Shown: piece by piece, positions 34,934 to 42,985 of the stretch
How positions within the stretch are numbered: position 1 is the stretch's first letter
How the letters are laid out: every line of letters starts with the position of its first letter
Assembly (NCBI GenBank): GCA_041617635.1
Contig: JBFJOO010000004.1
Span: 1 to 64,000, forward strand
Length of the DNA stretch: 64,000 bases
Reading direction: 5' to 3'
Origin: JAABRB01 sp041617635
GTDB taxonomy: Bacteria; Pseudomonadota; Gammaproteobacteria; Burkholderiales; SG8-39
The notes under the pieces: model-generated
The model's database searches: none
What the model was told of the DNA's origin: nothing
Seen by the model: only the letters and a program-made list of their open reading frames with translations
Program-made: the position numbers and the translations under genes

Positions 34934-35533
34934 ATGGATCTATCGCTTACATCCGCCATCGTCATCCTGTTCCTGGTCATCGACCCGTTCGGAAACATCC
35001 CGCTGTTCGTATCGGTGCTGCGCAACGTGGCGCCCGAGCGGCGCACCTGGGTCGTCTTGCGCGAATGGCTCATCGCCCTCGCCCTGTTGCTCGGATTTGT
35101 CTTCGCCGGAGAAGGCGTGCTGCGGCTCTTCGGCCTTACCGATCCATCGCTCAACATCGCCGGCGGGACAATCCTGTTCCTGATTGCACTCGGCATGATC
35201 TTTCGTCCGGGCGTGGGCGCTTTCGGGAGCCATCCCGAAGGCGAGCCGCTCATCGTGCCGCTCGCGGTTCCCGCAATCGCCGGACCGGGAACGATGGCCA
35301 CTGTCATCGTCCTCGCCTCTCGCGCGCCTGAACGGGCCCTGGAGTGGACCGTCGCGATCGCAGTCGCGATGCTCGCGAGCCTCGTGGTGCTGGTATTCGC
35401 CGAGCGGCTGGCGCGATACGTCGACAAGCGGGCGCTTGCCGCGGTCGAGCGGTTGTTCGGCCTGATCCTCACCGCATTCGCGATCGAGATGGTGCTGCGG
35501 GGAATTGCGGCGTTCGTCGCAACTTTGCGATGA
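34934..35533 (+). CDS. MarC-family integral membrane protein
   Basis: The 199-residue protein has six predicted membrane helices and the family motifs VIDPFGNIPLFVSVL and PLAVPAIAGPGTMATVIVLA. MarC proteins were once linked to multiple antibiotic resistance, but that role is not supported experimentally and the function is unknown. The ATG at 34934 starts MDLSLTSAIVILFLVIDPFG. It is convergent with the multicopper oxidase gene. Confidence 0.88.
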   Translation: MDLSLTSAIVILFLVIDPFGNIPLFVSVLRNVAPERRTWVVLREWLIALALLLGFVFAGEGVLRLFGLTDPSLNIAGGTILFLIALGMIFRPGVGAFGSHPEGEPLIVPLAVPAIAGPGTMATVIVLASRAPERALEWTVAIAVAMLASLVVLVFAERLARYVDKRALAAVERLFGLILTAFAIEMVLRGIAAFVATLR

Positions 35534-35568
35534 CCGCACGTTAGCCGCGCGTCACGGACGGAAGGCGT

Positions 35569-37044
35569 TCATGACACGAGCACGAATCCCGTCAATCCGC
35601 CCGCCATGTGCAGCAGGGTCTGGCACTGAAGCATCCAGATGCCGGGGTTGTCCGCGACCAGCGCAATCTCAATCGATTGACGGCGTCCGACGAGGACCGT
35701 GTCGCCCATCGGGCGGTGCGGTGCGGGTCGCCCGTTGCGCGTGATCAGCCGGAAGACGTGCCCGTGGAGATGGATCGGATGATCCCAGCCGGTATCGTTC
35801 CGGATCGCAATGATGTAATGACCGCCGCGCTTCAGGCTCAACAAAGGCGGATCCCCCTGGCCCTTGCCGGACACGCCATCGATTGCCCATGCGAGGTGGT
35901 GCTCGCGCAGCATCTGTCCGATTGTCAGCACCTCGCCGCGCACTTGGGCTTCGCGCAGCGAGCCCATTGCGCCACCCTGCAGCACGAGCTCGCGGCGCTC
36001 CGCGCGCGCCAAATCGGGCTCGGGCACCGGATTCGGGGGCAGCCTGGGAGGCGGCTCGAAGGCCCTGCGCAGGGGCGCTTCGTCACGGTAGGAGATTTCC
36101 GAGAGCTCAGCGCGTGCGCCCGTGTGGTACGCATCCTCGATGAGATGCCGCCCGCCGGGCCGGCCGGTGCAATCCAGGACCAGGTCCGCGCGCATGCCCG
36201 GTCCGAGAATCAGGGCGCCCCCGCCGAGCGCGTGTGGCTCCACCGGCTGGCCATCGAGGGCAATGACCGTCGGATCGTGATCTGCGAATCGCAAGCCGAG
36301 GATGCGCGCGACGCAGGCATTCACCAGGCGCAGTCGAACACGCTCGCCCGAGCGGACATCGAGCGGCGCTTCGCGCGCGTGACGTCCGTTAATCGTGATT
36401 GCGCTTCCCAGCCGTCCCGCGTGCGACAGGTCATGCAAATCCCGAAAGTCGTCCTGAATCACCGCCCCGCGGTCGAGCCGCCAGTCGGCAATCACCCAGA
36501 GGAGATCGCGATCGACTTCGACGGGGCCACGTTCGTCCACGATGAGCGCGCCGTGCAGGCCGCGCGCAACCTGTTCGTACGCTGCGAGCTGGGAGTGATA
36601 CCAGTACGTTCCCGCATCCTGGGCGACGAACTCGTAATCGAAGACCTGGCCGGGGCCGACGGGTAGTTGCGTGACATGCGGCACGCCGTCCATGCGATTC
36701 GGCAGGCGCACTCCGTGCCAGTGGATCGTCGTGTCCTGACCGGGCAGCCGGTTGGCGAGGCGCACTCTCAGCCGCTCCCCCTGCTTCAGCCGAAGCACCG
36801 GCCCCGGTGTCACGCCGTTGTAGCCCCAGATCGCCGTCCGGGGATACGTCGCGGGCAAGAGCGGCTGCATCGCGGCGATCGCTTCGAGGACGATCCGCGA
36901 GTCGTCCGCCGGAGCTTCGGCCAAGGCAGCCGGCATCACCGCGGAAGCGAGCGCGATGCCCGCCGATTGCTTCAAGAACGCACGTCTGGGCACCAGGTCG
37001 GGGGCGCGCGCATCGGCGCGCACCCGATCGGCGTCACGAGTCAC
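35569..37044 (-). CDS. Multicopper oxidase family protein with altered copper ligands
   Basis: The 491-residue protein has a Tat signal (PRRAFLKQSAG, 19-29) and three cupredoxin-like domains. The four histidine motifs read: HWH (108-110) intact; second motif YHSQ, His150 kept but His152 changed to Gln; HPIHLHGH (422-429) intact; fourth motif LQCQTLLH, Cys474 and His479 kept but both flanking histidines are Gln473 and Gln475. Type 1 ligands (His422 or 425, Cys474, His479) are thus present, while three of the six type 3 ligands are lost. An ordinary oxygen-reducing laccase is unlikely. Start is GTG with GGAG upstream. Confidence 0.85.
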   Translation of the reverse strand: MTRDADRVRADARAPDLVPRRAFLKQSAGIALASAVMPAALAEAPADDSRIVLEAIAAMQPLLPATYPRTAIWGYNGVTPGPVLRLKQGERLRVRLANRLPGQDTTIHWHGVRLPNRMDGVPHVTQLPVGPGQVFDYEFVAQDAGTYWYHSQLAAYEQVARGLHGALIVDERGPVEVDRDLLWVIADWRLDRGAVIQDDFRDLHDLSHAGRLGSAITINGRHAREAPLDVRSGERVRLRLVNACVARILGLRFADHDPTVIALDGQPVEPHALGGGALILGPGMRADLVLDCTGRPGGRHLIEDAYHTGARAELSEISYRDEAPLRRAFEPPPRLPPNPVPEPDLARAERRELVLQGGAMGSLREAQVRGEVLTIGQMLREHHLAWAIDGVSGKGQGDPPLLSLKRGGHYIIAIRNDTGWDHPIHLHGHVFRLITRNGRPAPHRPMGDTVLVGRRQSIEIALVADNPGIWMLQCQTLLHMAGGLTGFVLVS

Positions 37045-37093
37045 TCCCTACTCCCCACTCCTCGCTCCTCGTCCCTCATTTCTCACTCACCCA
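37045..37093. repeat. Purine-rich degenerate tract between thiolase and multicopper oxidase genes
   Basis: On the minus strand the spacer is a run of GAGGGA, GAGGAG, GTGGGGAG-like words with very few pyrimidines. It makes up almost the whole gap and supplies the GGAG site before the multicopper oxidase start. Slippage-type origin is likely; no function is evident. Confidence 0.5.
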
Positions 37094-38275
37094 TCACATG
37101 CGCTCGAAGATCGCGGCGATGCCCTGCCCGCCGCCGATGCACATCGTCACGAGCGCATACCGCTTGTCGATGCGGGCGAGCTCGTACAGCGCCTTCACCG
37201 TGAGGATCGCCCCCGTCGCGCCGACCGGATGGCCCAGCGCAACCGCGCCGCCATTGGGATTCACGCGGGCGGGGTCGAGACCGAGATCACGCGTCACGGC
37301 CATCGCCTGCACCGCAAACGCCTCGTTCGACTCGATGACGTGCATGTCGGACGGCTTCATGCCGGACTTCTCAAACACGCGCTTCACCGCCGGAATCGGG
37401 CCAAGCCCCATCACCTGCGGCTCGACACCCGCATGGGCGTAGGCCACCAGCCGCGCGAGCGGCTTGAGCCCCTGCTTTTCGGCCGCCGCACGCTCCATCA
37501 GCACGATCGCCGCCGCACCGTCGTTAATGCCGGACGCATTGCCCGCGGTGACCGAACCATCCTTCTTAAAGGCCGGTTTGAGCTTTGCCATGTCCTCCAG
37601 CTTCGCGCCCTTGCGCACGTGCTCGTCGGTGTCGAAGATCACGGTCCCTTTCCGGCCCTTGATCTCCACCGGAACGATCTGGCTCTTGAACCGGCCCGCC
37701 TCGATCGCCGCCTCCGCGCGTCGGTGGCTTTCCAGCGCGAATGCATCTTGCTCATCGCGGGTGATGCCGTACTTTGCGGCGATGTTCTCGGCGGTGACGC
37801 CCATGTGCCCATGGCCGAACGGATCGTGCAGCGCGGCGGTCATGGCGTCGAGCGCGGCTGCGTCGCCCATGCGCTGCCCCCAGCGGGCCGCCGGCAGGAA
37901 GTAGGCGGCGCGGCTCATGCTCTCCGCTCCGCCGCCCACCGCCACGTCGCAGTCGCCGAGCATGATGTGCTGTGCAGCCGAGACGATCGCCTGCAAGCCA
38001 CTGCCGCACAGGCGATTCACCGTCAGACACGGCGTGCCGACCGGCAGTCCCGCGTCCACCGCCGCAACGCGGGAGATGTACATATCGCGCGCCTCGCCGT
38101 GGATTACGTTGCCGATCACGGCGTGCCCGACCGACGCGGGATCGATCTTCGCGCGCGCTACCGCCTCGCGGATTGCGGTGGCCCCGAGCTGGGTGGGCGG
38201 GACGTCCTTCAGCGCGCCACCGTAATCGCCGATCGCGGTGCGCGCTCCCGAAAGCACTACGACTTCACGTGCCAT
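37094..38275 (-). CDS. bktB: Beta-ketothiolase, BktB-like acetyl-CoA C-acyltransferase
   Basis: The 393-residue thiolase condenses acetyl-CoA with acyl-CoA. It has the nucleophilic cysteine in TVNRLCGSGLQAIVSAAQ (Cys90), NEAFAVQA, GHPVGATGA and the C-terminal acid/base Cys in CIGGGQGIAAIFER. Its ends (MAREVVVLSGARTAIG..., ...IAAIFERM) match Cupriavidus BktB more than PhaA, suggesting acceptance of propionyl-CoA as well as acetyl-CoA. It is separated from the PHA cluster only by rimO and the phaR-phasin pair. Confidence 0.88.
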   Translation of the reverse strand: MAREVVVLSGARTAIGDYGGALKDVPPTQLGATAIREAVARAKIDPASVGHAVIGNVIHGEARDMYISRVAAVDAGLPVGTPCLTVNRLCGSGLQAIVSAAQHIMLGDCDVAVGGGAESMSRAAYFLPAARWGQRMGDAAALDAMTAALHDPFGHGHMGVTAENIAAKYGITRDEQDAFALESHRRAEAAIEAGRFKSQIVPVEIKGRKGTVIFDTDEHVRKGAKLEDMAKLKPAFKKDGSVTAGNASGINDGAAAIVLMERAAAEKQGLKPLARLVAYAHAGVEPQVMGLGPIPAVKRVFEKSGMKPSDMHVIESNEAFAVQAMAVTRDLGLDPARVNPNGGAVALGHPVGATGAILTVKALYELARIDKRYALVTMCIGGGQGIAAIFERM

Positions 38276-38387
38276 GATTCCCTCCTGCGTGTGCGCCGCG
38301 CGCGATTCCGGCGCGGCGGTTGTGCCCTTCCCGGGGTGCGGAAAGGATGAGTCGATGCGACCCGCTCACGCCGGGCCGCGGTTCACG

Positions 38388-39740
38388 TCAATTCATCGGC
38401 GCCCGCTCCCGTCGGCGCGCGGCCGAACCGGCCGCCGCCCCGTAGAGATCATGCGCATCGGCACGCGCGACGCGTACGTCCAGCCAGTCGCCGGGCTGAA
38501 CCTTGCGCGGCGGCTCGACGTAGACGACCCCGTCGATCTCCGGTGCATCGGCCGACGAACGTCCGATCGCGCGCTCCGCCTCGACCGCATCGATGAGCAC
38601 CCGCACCGTCTTGCCCACTTTGCGCGCGAGGCGCCGCGCGCTGACACGCTCCTGCACGGCCATGAACCGCGCCCGGCGCTCTTCCTTGAGCGCTTCGGGC
38701 ACCGATCCGGGCAGCGCGTTGGCCGCCGCGCCGTCCACCGGAGAGTAGACAAAGCAGCCGACCCGATCGAGCTCCGCTTCCTCGAGAAACCCGAGCAGCT
38801 CCGCGAATTCCGCCTCCGTCTCGCCCGGAAATCCGACGATGAAAGTGCTCCGTATCGTGAGCTCCGGGCAAACTTCGCGCCAGGCGCGGATCCGCTCTAG
38901 ATTTCGCTCACCGCTCGCAGGGCGCTTCATGAGCTTGAGGATGCGCGGGCTCGCGTGCTGAAACGGGACGTCGAGATACGGCAGCACCTTTCCCTCGCTC
39001 ATCAGCGGTATGACGTCGTCGACGTGCGGGTACGGATAGACATAGTGCAGACGGACCCAGACGCCGAGCGTGCCGAGCGAGCGCGCGAGATCGGTCAGGT
39101 GCGTTCTCACCGGACGACCTCCCCAGAACCCAGTGCGATAGCGTACGTCCACGCCGTAGGCGCTCGTGTCCTGCGAGATCACCAGCAGCTCCTTCACGCC
39201 CGCGGCGACCAGCCGCTCGGCCTCGCCCATGACGTCGCCGATCGGGCGGCTCACGAGATCGCCCCGCATCGACGGGATGATGCAGAACGTGCACCGATGA
39301 TTGCAGCCTTCGGAGAGCTTGAGATAGGCGTAGTGCCTTGGCGTCAGCCGGACTCCTTGCGGCGGCACCAGATCGACGAACGGATCGTGCGGCCGCGGCT
39401 GCGCGGCGTGCACGGCGGCCATGACCGCGCCGACATCGTGCGGACCGGTGACCGCCAGCACGCCGGGGTGCGCACGCCGGATGACGTCGCCCTTTGCCCC
39501 GAGGCAGCCGGTGACGATGACGCGCCCGTTCCGCTCGAGCGCCTCGCCGATCGCGTCGAGCGACTCCGCCACCGCAGGATCGATGAACCCGCAGGTGTTG
39601 ACGATGACGAGATCCGCGTCGTCGTAGGTGGGCGACGTTCCGTAGCCCTCCGCGCGCAGCTGCGTGAGGATGCGCTCCGAGTCGACGATCGCCTTGGGGC
39701 AGCCGAGCGAAACGAACCCGATCTTTGGCGTCGACGCCAT
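38388..39740 (-). CDS. rimO: Ribosomal protein S12 methylthiotransferase
   Basis: RimO adds a methylthio group to an aspartate of ribosomal protein S12. The 450-residue protein has the N-terminal UPF0004 domain with Cys14, Cys50 and Cys79, the radical-SAM cluster CNHRCTFC (Cys146, Cys150, Cys153), and a C-terminal TRAM domain. LGCPKAIVDSE identifies RimO rather than MiaB. The ATG at 39738-39740 is chosen from the family start MASTPKIGFVSLGCPK. Confidence 0.95.
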   Translation of the reverse strand: MASTPKIGFVSLGCPKAIVDSERILTQLRAEGYGTSPTYDDADLVIVNTCGFIDPAVAESLDAIGEALERNGRVIVTGCLGAKGDVIRRAHPGVLAVTGPHDVGAVMAAVHAAQPRPHDPFVDLVPPQGVRLTPRHYAYLKLSEGCNHRCTFCIIPSMRGDLVSRPIGDVMGEAERLVAAGVKELLVISQDTSAYGVDVRYRTGFWGGRPVRTHLTDLARSLGTLGVWVRLHYVYPYPHVDDVIPLMSEGKVLPYLDVPFQHASPRILKLMKRPASGERNLERIRAWREVCPELTIRSTFIVGFPGETEAEFAELLGFLEEAELDRVGCFVYSPVDGAAANALPGSVPEALKEERRARFMAVQERVSARRLARKVGKTVRVLIDAVEAERAIGRSSADAPEIDGVVYVEPPRKVQPGDWLDVRVARADAHDLYGAAAGSAARRRERAPMN

Positions 39741-39753
39741 GACCCGGTCGCGC

Positions 39754-40341
39754 TTACGCCTTGTCGTCGGGCTCGTCGACCGGCGGCTTGGATTCTTCCT
39801 GTGCCGGCGGCTGGGGAAACCCGCCGAAGGCGTTGAACATGTTGCGGGTCTGCGCCTGCAGCTGATCCTGCATCTGCGCAAACATGTTCTTGCTCTGCTC
39901 GAGATACGTCTGCATCAGGCTCTGCATGGCCGGCCCCTGGAACGTCAGGAACTGGGACCAGACCTCCTGGTTGCCTTTCGCCGAGTCGCCGTAGAGCGAG
40001 CGCGACTGCTCCTGCAGGTTCTTCTGGATCTCCATGAACGCCTGGATGTTGCGCTCCAGGTAGTTGCCCATGATTCCCTGCATGGCATTGCCGTAGAAGC
40101 GGATGAGATGGGTCAGCGCATCGTGCGAGAACATCGGCGAGCCGGCGGACTCCTCCTCCAGGATGATCTGCAGCAGGATCTGGCGGGTGAGATCCTCATT
40201 GGACTTCGCGTCCAGCACTTGGAACTTCTCGTGCTTGAGCACCAGCTCCTTGACGTCGGCGAGCGTGATGTAGCTCGACGTCTGCGTGTCGTAGAGCCGG
40301 CGGTTGGGGTACTTCTTGATCAATCGGACGGATTCGGGCAT
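39754..40341 (-). CDS. phaR: Polyhydroxyalkanoate synthesis repressor PhaR
   Basis: PhaR represses phasin genes and binds PHA granules. The 195-residue protein contains the DNA-binding PHB/PHA accumulation regulator domain, RLIKKYPNRRLYDTQTSSYITLADV, a central PHB_acc repeat region with FYGNAMQGIMGNYLERN, and a Gln/Met-rich helical tail. Three in-frame ATGs (40398, 40368, 40341) are possible; the last is chosen by comparison with family N termini. It is divergent from the phasin gene, with an inverted repeat between them. Confidence 0.93.
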   Translation of the reverse strand: MPESVRLIKKYPNRRLYDTQTSSYITLADVKELVLKHEKFQVLDAKSNEDLTRQILLQIILEEESAGSPMFSHDALTHLIRFYGNAMQGIMGNYLERNIQAFMEIQKNLQEQSRSLYGDSAKGNQEVWSQFLTFQGPAMQSLMQTYLEQSKNMFAQMQDQLQAQTRNMFNAFGGFPQPPAQEESKPPVDEPDDKA

Positions 40342-40445
40342 CGTGCTTTCGATTCTCGCTGATTTCATGGCGCGCTCGCGGGACTGCAATGATGCCACCG
40401 ACGGACCGACGGCACCGCTTGCAAGATTCCTTCAGAAAGGGTAAT

Positions 40446-40462
40446 TTGCTGCGTTGCAGCAA
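40446..40462. promoter_or_regulatory. Candidate PhaR operator
   Basis: TTGCTGC-gtt-GCAGCAA is a perfect 7-bp inverted repeat in the phaR-phasin intergenic region. PhaR proteins are known to bind TGC-rich palindromes of this kind at phaP and phaR promoters, so this is the likely site of autoregulation and phasin repression. Confidence 0.6.
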
Positions 40463-40538
40463 TTCCGGGTCTCCACTCTAGGTCCTCCCCGTACGCGTTC
40501 GCGAGACCCTTCGTCAACCCGATAGCACGAGGCCCCTC

Positions 40539-41069
40539 ATGACCGATCCCACCAAACAGATGGCCGACTGGAACCAGGCTGCGGTCGAGGCCGCAATGAG
40601 CTACGCCCGCACCGGACTCACCACCGCGGAACAGTTGCTGCGGCTCAATCTCGACGCCGCGCGTGCGACGCTGGAGCAGAACAGCAAAGCGACGCGCGAG
40701 CTCCTTACGGCGAACGATCCCCAGGATCTCATGGCGCTCCGCAGCCGGCTTGCGGAAACCAACATGCAGCATGCGGCGGCATACGCGAACAGCGTGTACG
40801 AGCTCGTCTCGGAAACGCAGTCCACCCTCGCCAAGATGTTCGAGGACGGCGTCGCGACCTTTTCCAAGGACGTGGCCGCGTCCGCCGACAAGTTGGGCAA
40901 GAACGCGCCCGGCGGCGAGATGCAGGCTGCCGCTCTCAAGACGACGCTGGCCGCCACCTCCGCGATGATGGAAAGCCTCAACCAGGCCACGCGCCAATTC
41001 GCGACGCTCTCCGAGGCCGCCATGAAAGCGGCGGCGGCGCAGATGGTGCGTGGCGCGACGAAGAAATAG
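40539..41069 (+). CDS. phaP: Phasin (PHA granule-associated protein)
   Basis: The 176-residue all-helical protein shows the phasin_2 pattern: amphipathic helices with AAMSYARTGLTTAEQLLRLNLDAARATLEQ and an Ala/Lys-rich C terminus. Phasins coat PHA granules and limit coalescence. It is divergent from phaR and preceded by the putative PhaR operator. Confidence 0.9.
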   Translation: MTDPTKQMADWNQAAVEAAMSYARTGLTTAEQLLRLNLDAARATLEQNSKATRELLTANDPQDLMALRSRLAETNMQHAAAYANSVYELVSETQSTLAKMFEDGVATFSKDVAASADKLGKNAPGGEMQAAALKTTLAATSAMMESLNQATRQFATLSEAAMKAAAAQMVRGATKK

Positions 41070-41174
41070 CCCCACTATTGCTCCCGCCTTCCCGCCCCGC
41101 GCGTCCGCGCGGGGCATTGCGCTCGCGCCGCCCGCGTCGGCGCACCGGACGCCAACGCGGGCGCGCTCGAGCGT

Positions 41175-41918
41175 TCAGTACATGTGCTGGCCACCATTGA
41201 TCGCGATGTTCGCGCCGGTCACGAACGCGGCCTCCTCCGAGCAGAGGTAGATGATGAGACCCGCCACCTCGTCCGGCTTGCCGAGGCGGCCGACCGGAAT
41301 TTGCGGGACGATCTTGGTGTCGAGGATCTCCTTCGGGATGGCCATCACCATCTTGGTGCCGATGTAGCCCGGGGAGATCGTGTTGACCGTCACGCCCTTG
41401 CGGGCGACCTCCAGGGCAAGCGCCTTGGTGAATCCGTGCATCCCCGCCTTGGCCGCCGAATAGTTCGTCTGACCGAACGCACCCTTCTGGCCGTTCACTG
41501 ACGAGACGTTGATGACGCGGCCCCACCCGCGTTCGACCATGCCGTCGCAGACCGGCTTGGTCATGTTGAAGACGCTGTCGAGATTGGTCTTCATCACGGC
41601 GTCCCAGTCGAGCTTGCCCATCTTCTTGAAGGTCATGTCGCGGGTGATGCCGGCGTTGTTCACCAGGATGTCGACCGGCCCGACCTCCGATTCGACCCGC
41701 TTCACGCACTGCTGGCAAGACTCGAAGTCGGCGACGTCTACCGGAACCGGGTGGAAGTCATAGCCGTTCGCTTTCATTTCCGCGTTCCACGCTTCGACCT
41801 TCTTGTTCCCCGGCGAGTGGGTCACGACCACCCGAAACCCCGCGTCATGCATCTTCGCGCTGATCGATTCGCCCAGGCCACCCATGCCTCCCGTAATCAA
41901 AGCCACTCGATTTGCCAT
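41175..41918 (-). CDS. phaB: Acetoacetyl-CoA reductase, copy 1
   Basis: The 247-residue SDR enzyme reduces acetoacetyl-CoA to (R)-3-hydroxybutyryl-CoA with NADPH. It has the cofactor loop TGGMGGLG, NNAG, catalytic Ser in INVSSVNGQKGAFGQ, YSAAK (Tyr and Lys), and the PhaB-specific C terminus SGY/PGYIGTKMVMA...NGGQHMY. It is the last cistron of the phaC-phaA-phaB-phaB run and closely resembles its neighbour at 42007. Confidence 0.93.
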   Translation of the reverse strand: MANRVALITGGMGGLGESISAKMHDAGFRVVVTHSPGNKKVEAWNAEMKANGYDFHPVPVDVADFESCQQCVKRVESEVGPVDILVNNAGITRDMTFKKMGKLDWDAVMKTNLDSVFNMTKPVCDGMVERGWGRVINVSSVNGQKGAFGQTNYSAAKAGMHGFTKALALEVARKGVTVNTISPGYIGTKMVMAIPKEILDTKIVPQIPVGRLGKPDEVAGLIIYLCSEEAAFVTGANIAINGGQHMY

Positions 41919-42006
41919 CGTCGTCCTCCTTGGTTCCTGGCCCCCGTTCGCGACGCTGGTTGGATTATGGCATGCCCGCGGACCGGCGCCCGCGGGTCCA
42001 ACCGCG

Positions 42007-42747
42007 TCAGTCCATGTGCAGGCCGCCGTTGATCGAGATGTTCGCGCCGGTGATGTAACCAGCCTCCTCGGAGCAAAGGTACGCGATCAGCCCGGCGATC
42101 TCTTCGGGCTCGGCGAGCCGCCCCATCGGAATCGAGCCGACGATGTTCTCGAGAATCTCGGGTTTCATCGCGCGCACCATGTCGGTGTTGACATAGCCCG
42201 GCGAGAGGGTGTTCACGGTGACGCCTTTTCTCACGACCTCCTGTGCGAGGGCCTTGGAGAACCCGTGCATGCCGGCCTTGGCCGCCGAGTAATTGGTCTG
42301 GCCGAACTGGCCCTTGAGCGCATTCACCGAGGAGATGTTGACGACCCGCCCCCACCCGCGCTCCATCATGCCGTCGATCACCTGGCGCGTGACGTTGAAC
42401 ACCGAGTTGAGATTGGTGTTGATCACCGCGTACCAGTCACCGGGCGTCATGCGCCGGAAAACGCCGTCGCGGGTGATCCCGGCGTTGTTCACCAGCACCT
42501 CGACCGGGCCGACCCGCGATCGGAGCTTGTAGAACATCTCCGCGCAGGACTCGTACTCCTCGACGTTGCCCTCGGCCGAGTAGACATCGTACCCCTCGCT
42601 GCGCATCGTCTGCAGCCACTCGTCCTTCTTCTCGTATCCCGGCAGGCAGTTGGCGACAACCTTGTTGCCGTCCCTGGCGAGCCGCTTGCAGATCGCCGTG
42701 CCGATGCCCCCCATGCCACCGGTCACGAACGCGACGCGTTGAGTCAT
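42007..42747 (-). CDS. phaB: Acetoacetyl-CoA reductase, copy 2
   Basis: The 246-residue SDR protein is a paralogue of the gene at 41175, with the same landmarks: TGGMGGIG, NNAGITRDGVFRRM, YSAAKAGMHGFSKALA, and GANISINGGLHMD. The N-terminal third, including the segment after the cofactor loop, differs strongly between copies. Start at ATG 42745-42747, preceded by GGAAGGAAG. The 238 nt between this gene and phaA contain two hairpin repeats. Confidence 0.92.
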   Translation of the reverse strand: MTQRVAFVTGGMGGIGTAICKRLARDGNKVVANCLPGYEKKDEWLQTMRSEGYDVYSAEGNVEEYESCAEMFYKLRSRVGPVEVLVNNAGITRDGVFRRMTPGDWYAVINTNLNSVFNVTRQVIDGMMERGWGRVVNISSVNALKGQFGQTNYSAAKAGMHGFSKALAQEVVRKGVTVNTLSPGYVNTDMVRAMKPEILENIVGSIPMGRLAEPEEIAGLIAYLCSEEAGYITGANISINGGLHMD

Positions 42748-42819
42748 TCCGAGCTTCCTTCCATTTTGGAAGCTTTCTCGACGCCATCGCCCGTGATGCT
42801 GCAGCCCAAGAGCGAGGGA

Positions 42820-42854
42820 CACGAACGAGGGGGGACTCCCCCTTGTCTATCCCC
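42820..42854 (+). repeat. Hairpin repeat copy 5 (type B)
   Basis: CACGAACGAGGGGGG and CCCCCTTGTCTATCCCC form a near-perfect stem around ACT. The right end TATCCCC is shared with copies 6 and 7. Confidence 0.75.
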
Positions 42855-42856
42855 GA

Positions 42857-42888
42857 AGGAACAAGGGGCGCGCCCCTTGTACATCCCC
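42857..42888 (+). repeat. Hairpin repeat copy 6 (type B)
   Basis: GGAACAAGGGG-cgcg-CCCCTTGTACATCCCC directly follows copy 5 in the same orientation, so the two make a tandem pair inside the phaA-phaB spacer. Confidence 0.75.
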
Positions 42889-42985
42889 ACTTCATCAAGA
42901 CGCTTCATTTCCTAGATGGCTCCCTGCTGCAGCATCCGCGCACCGGTGGCGATTCATGTCCCGCCGCCGGCTGCGCCTGCATTGC

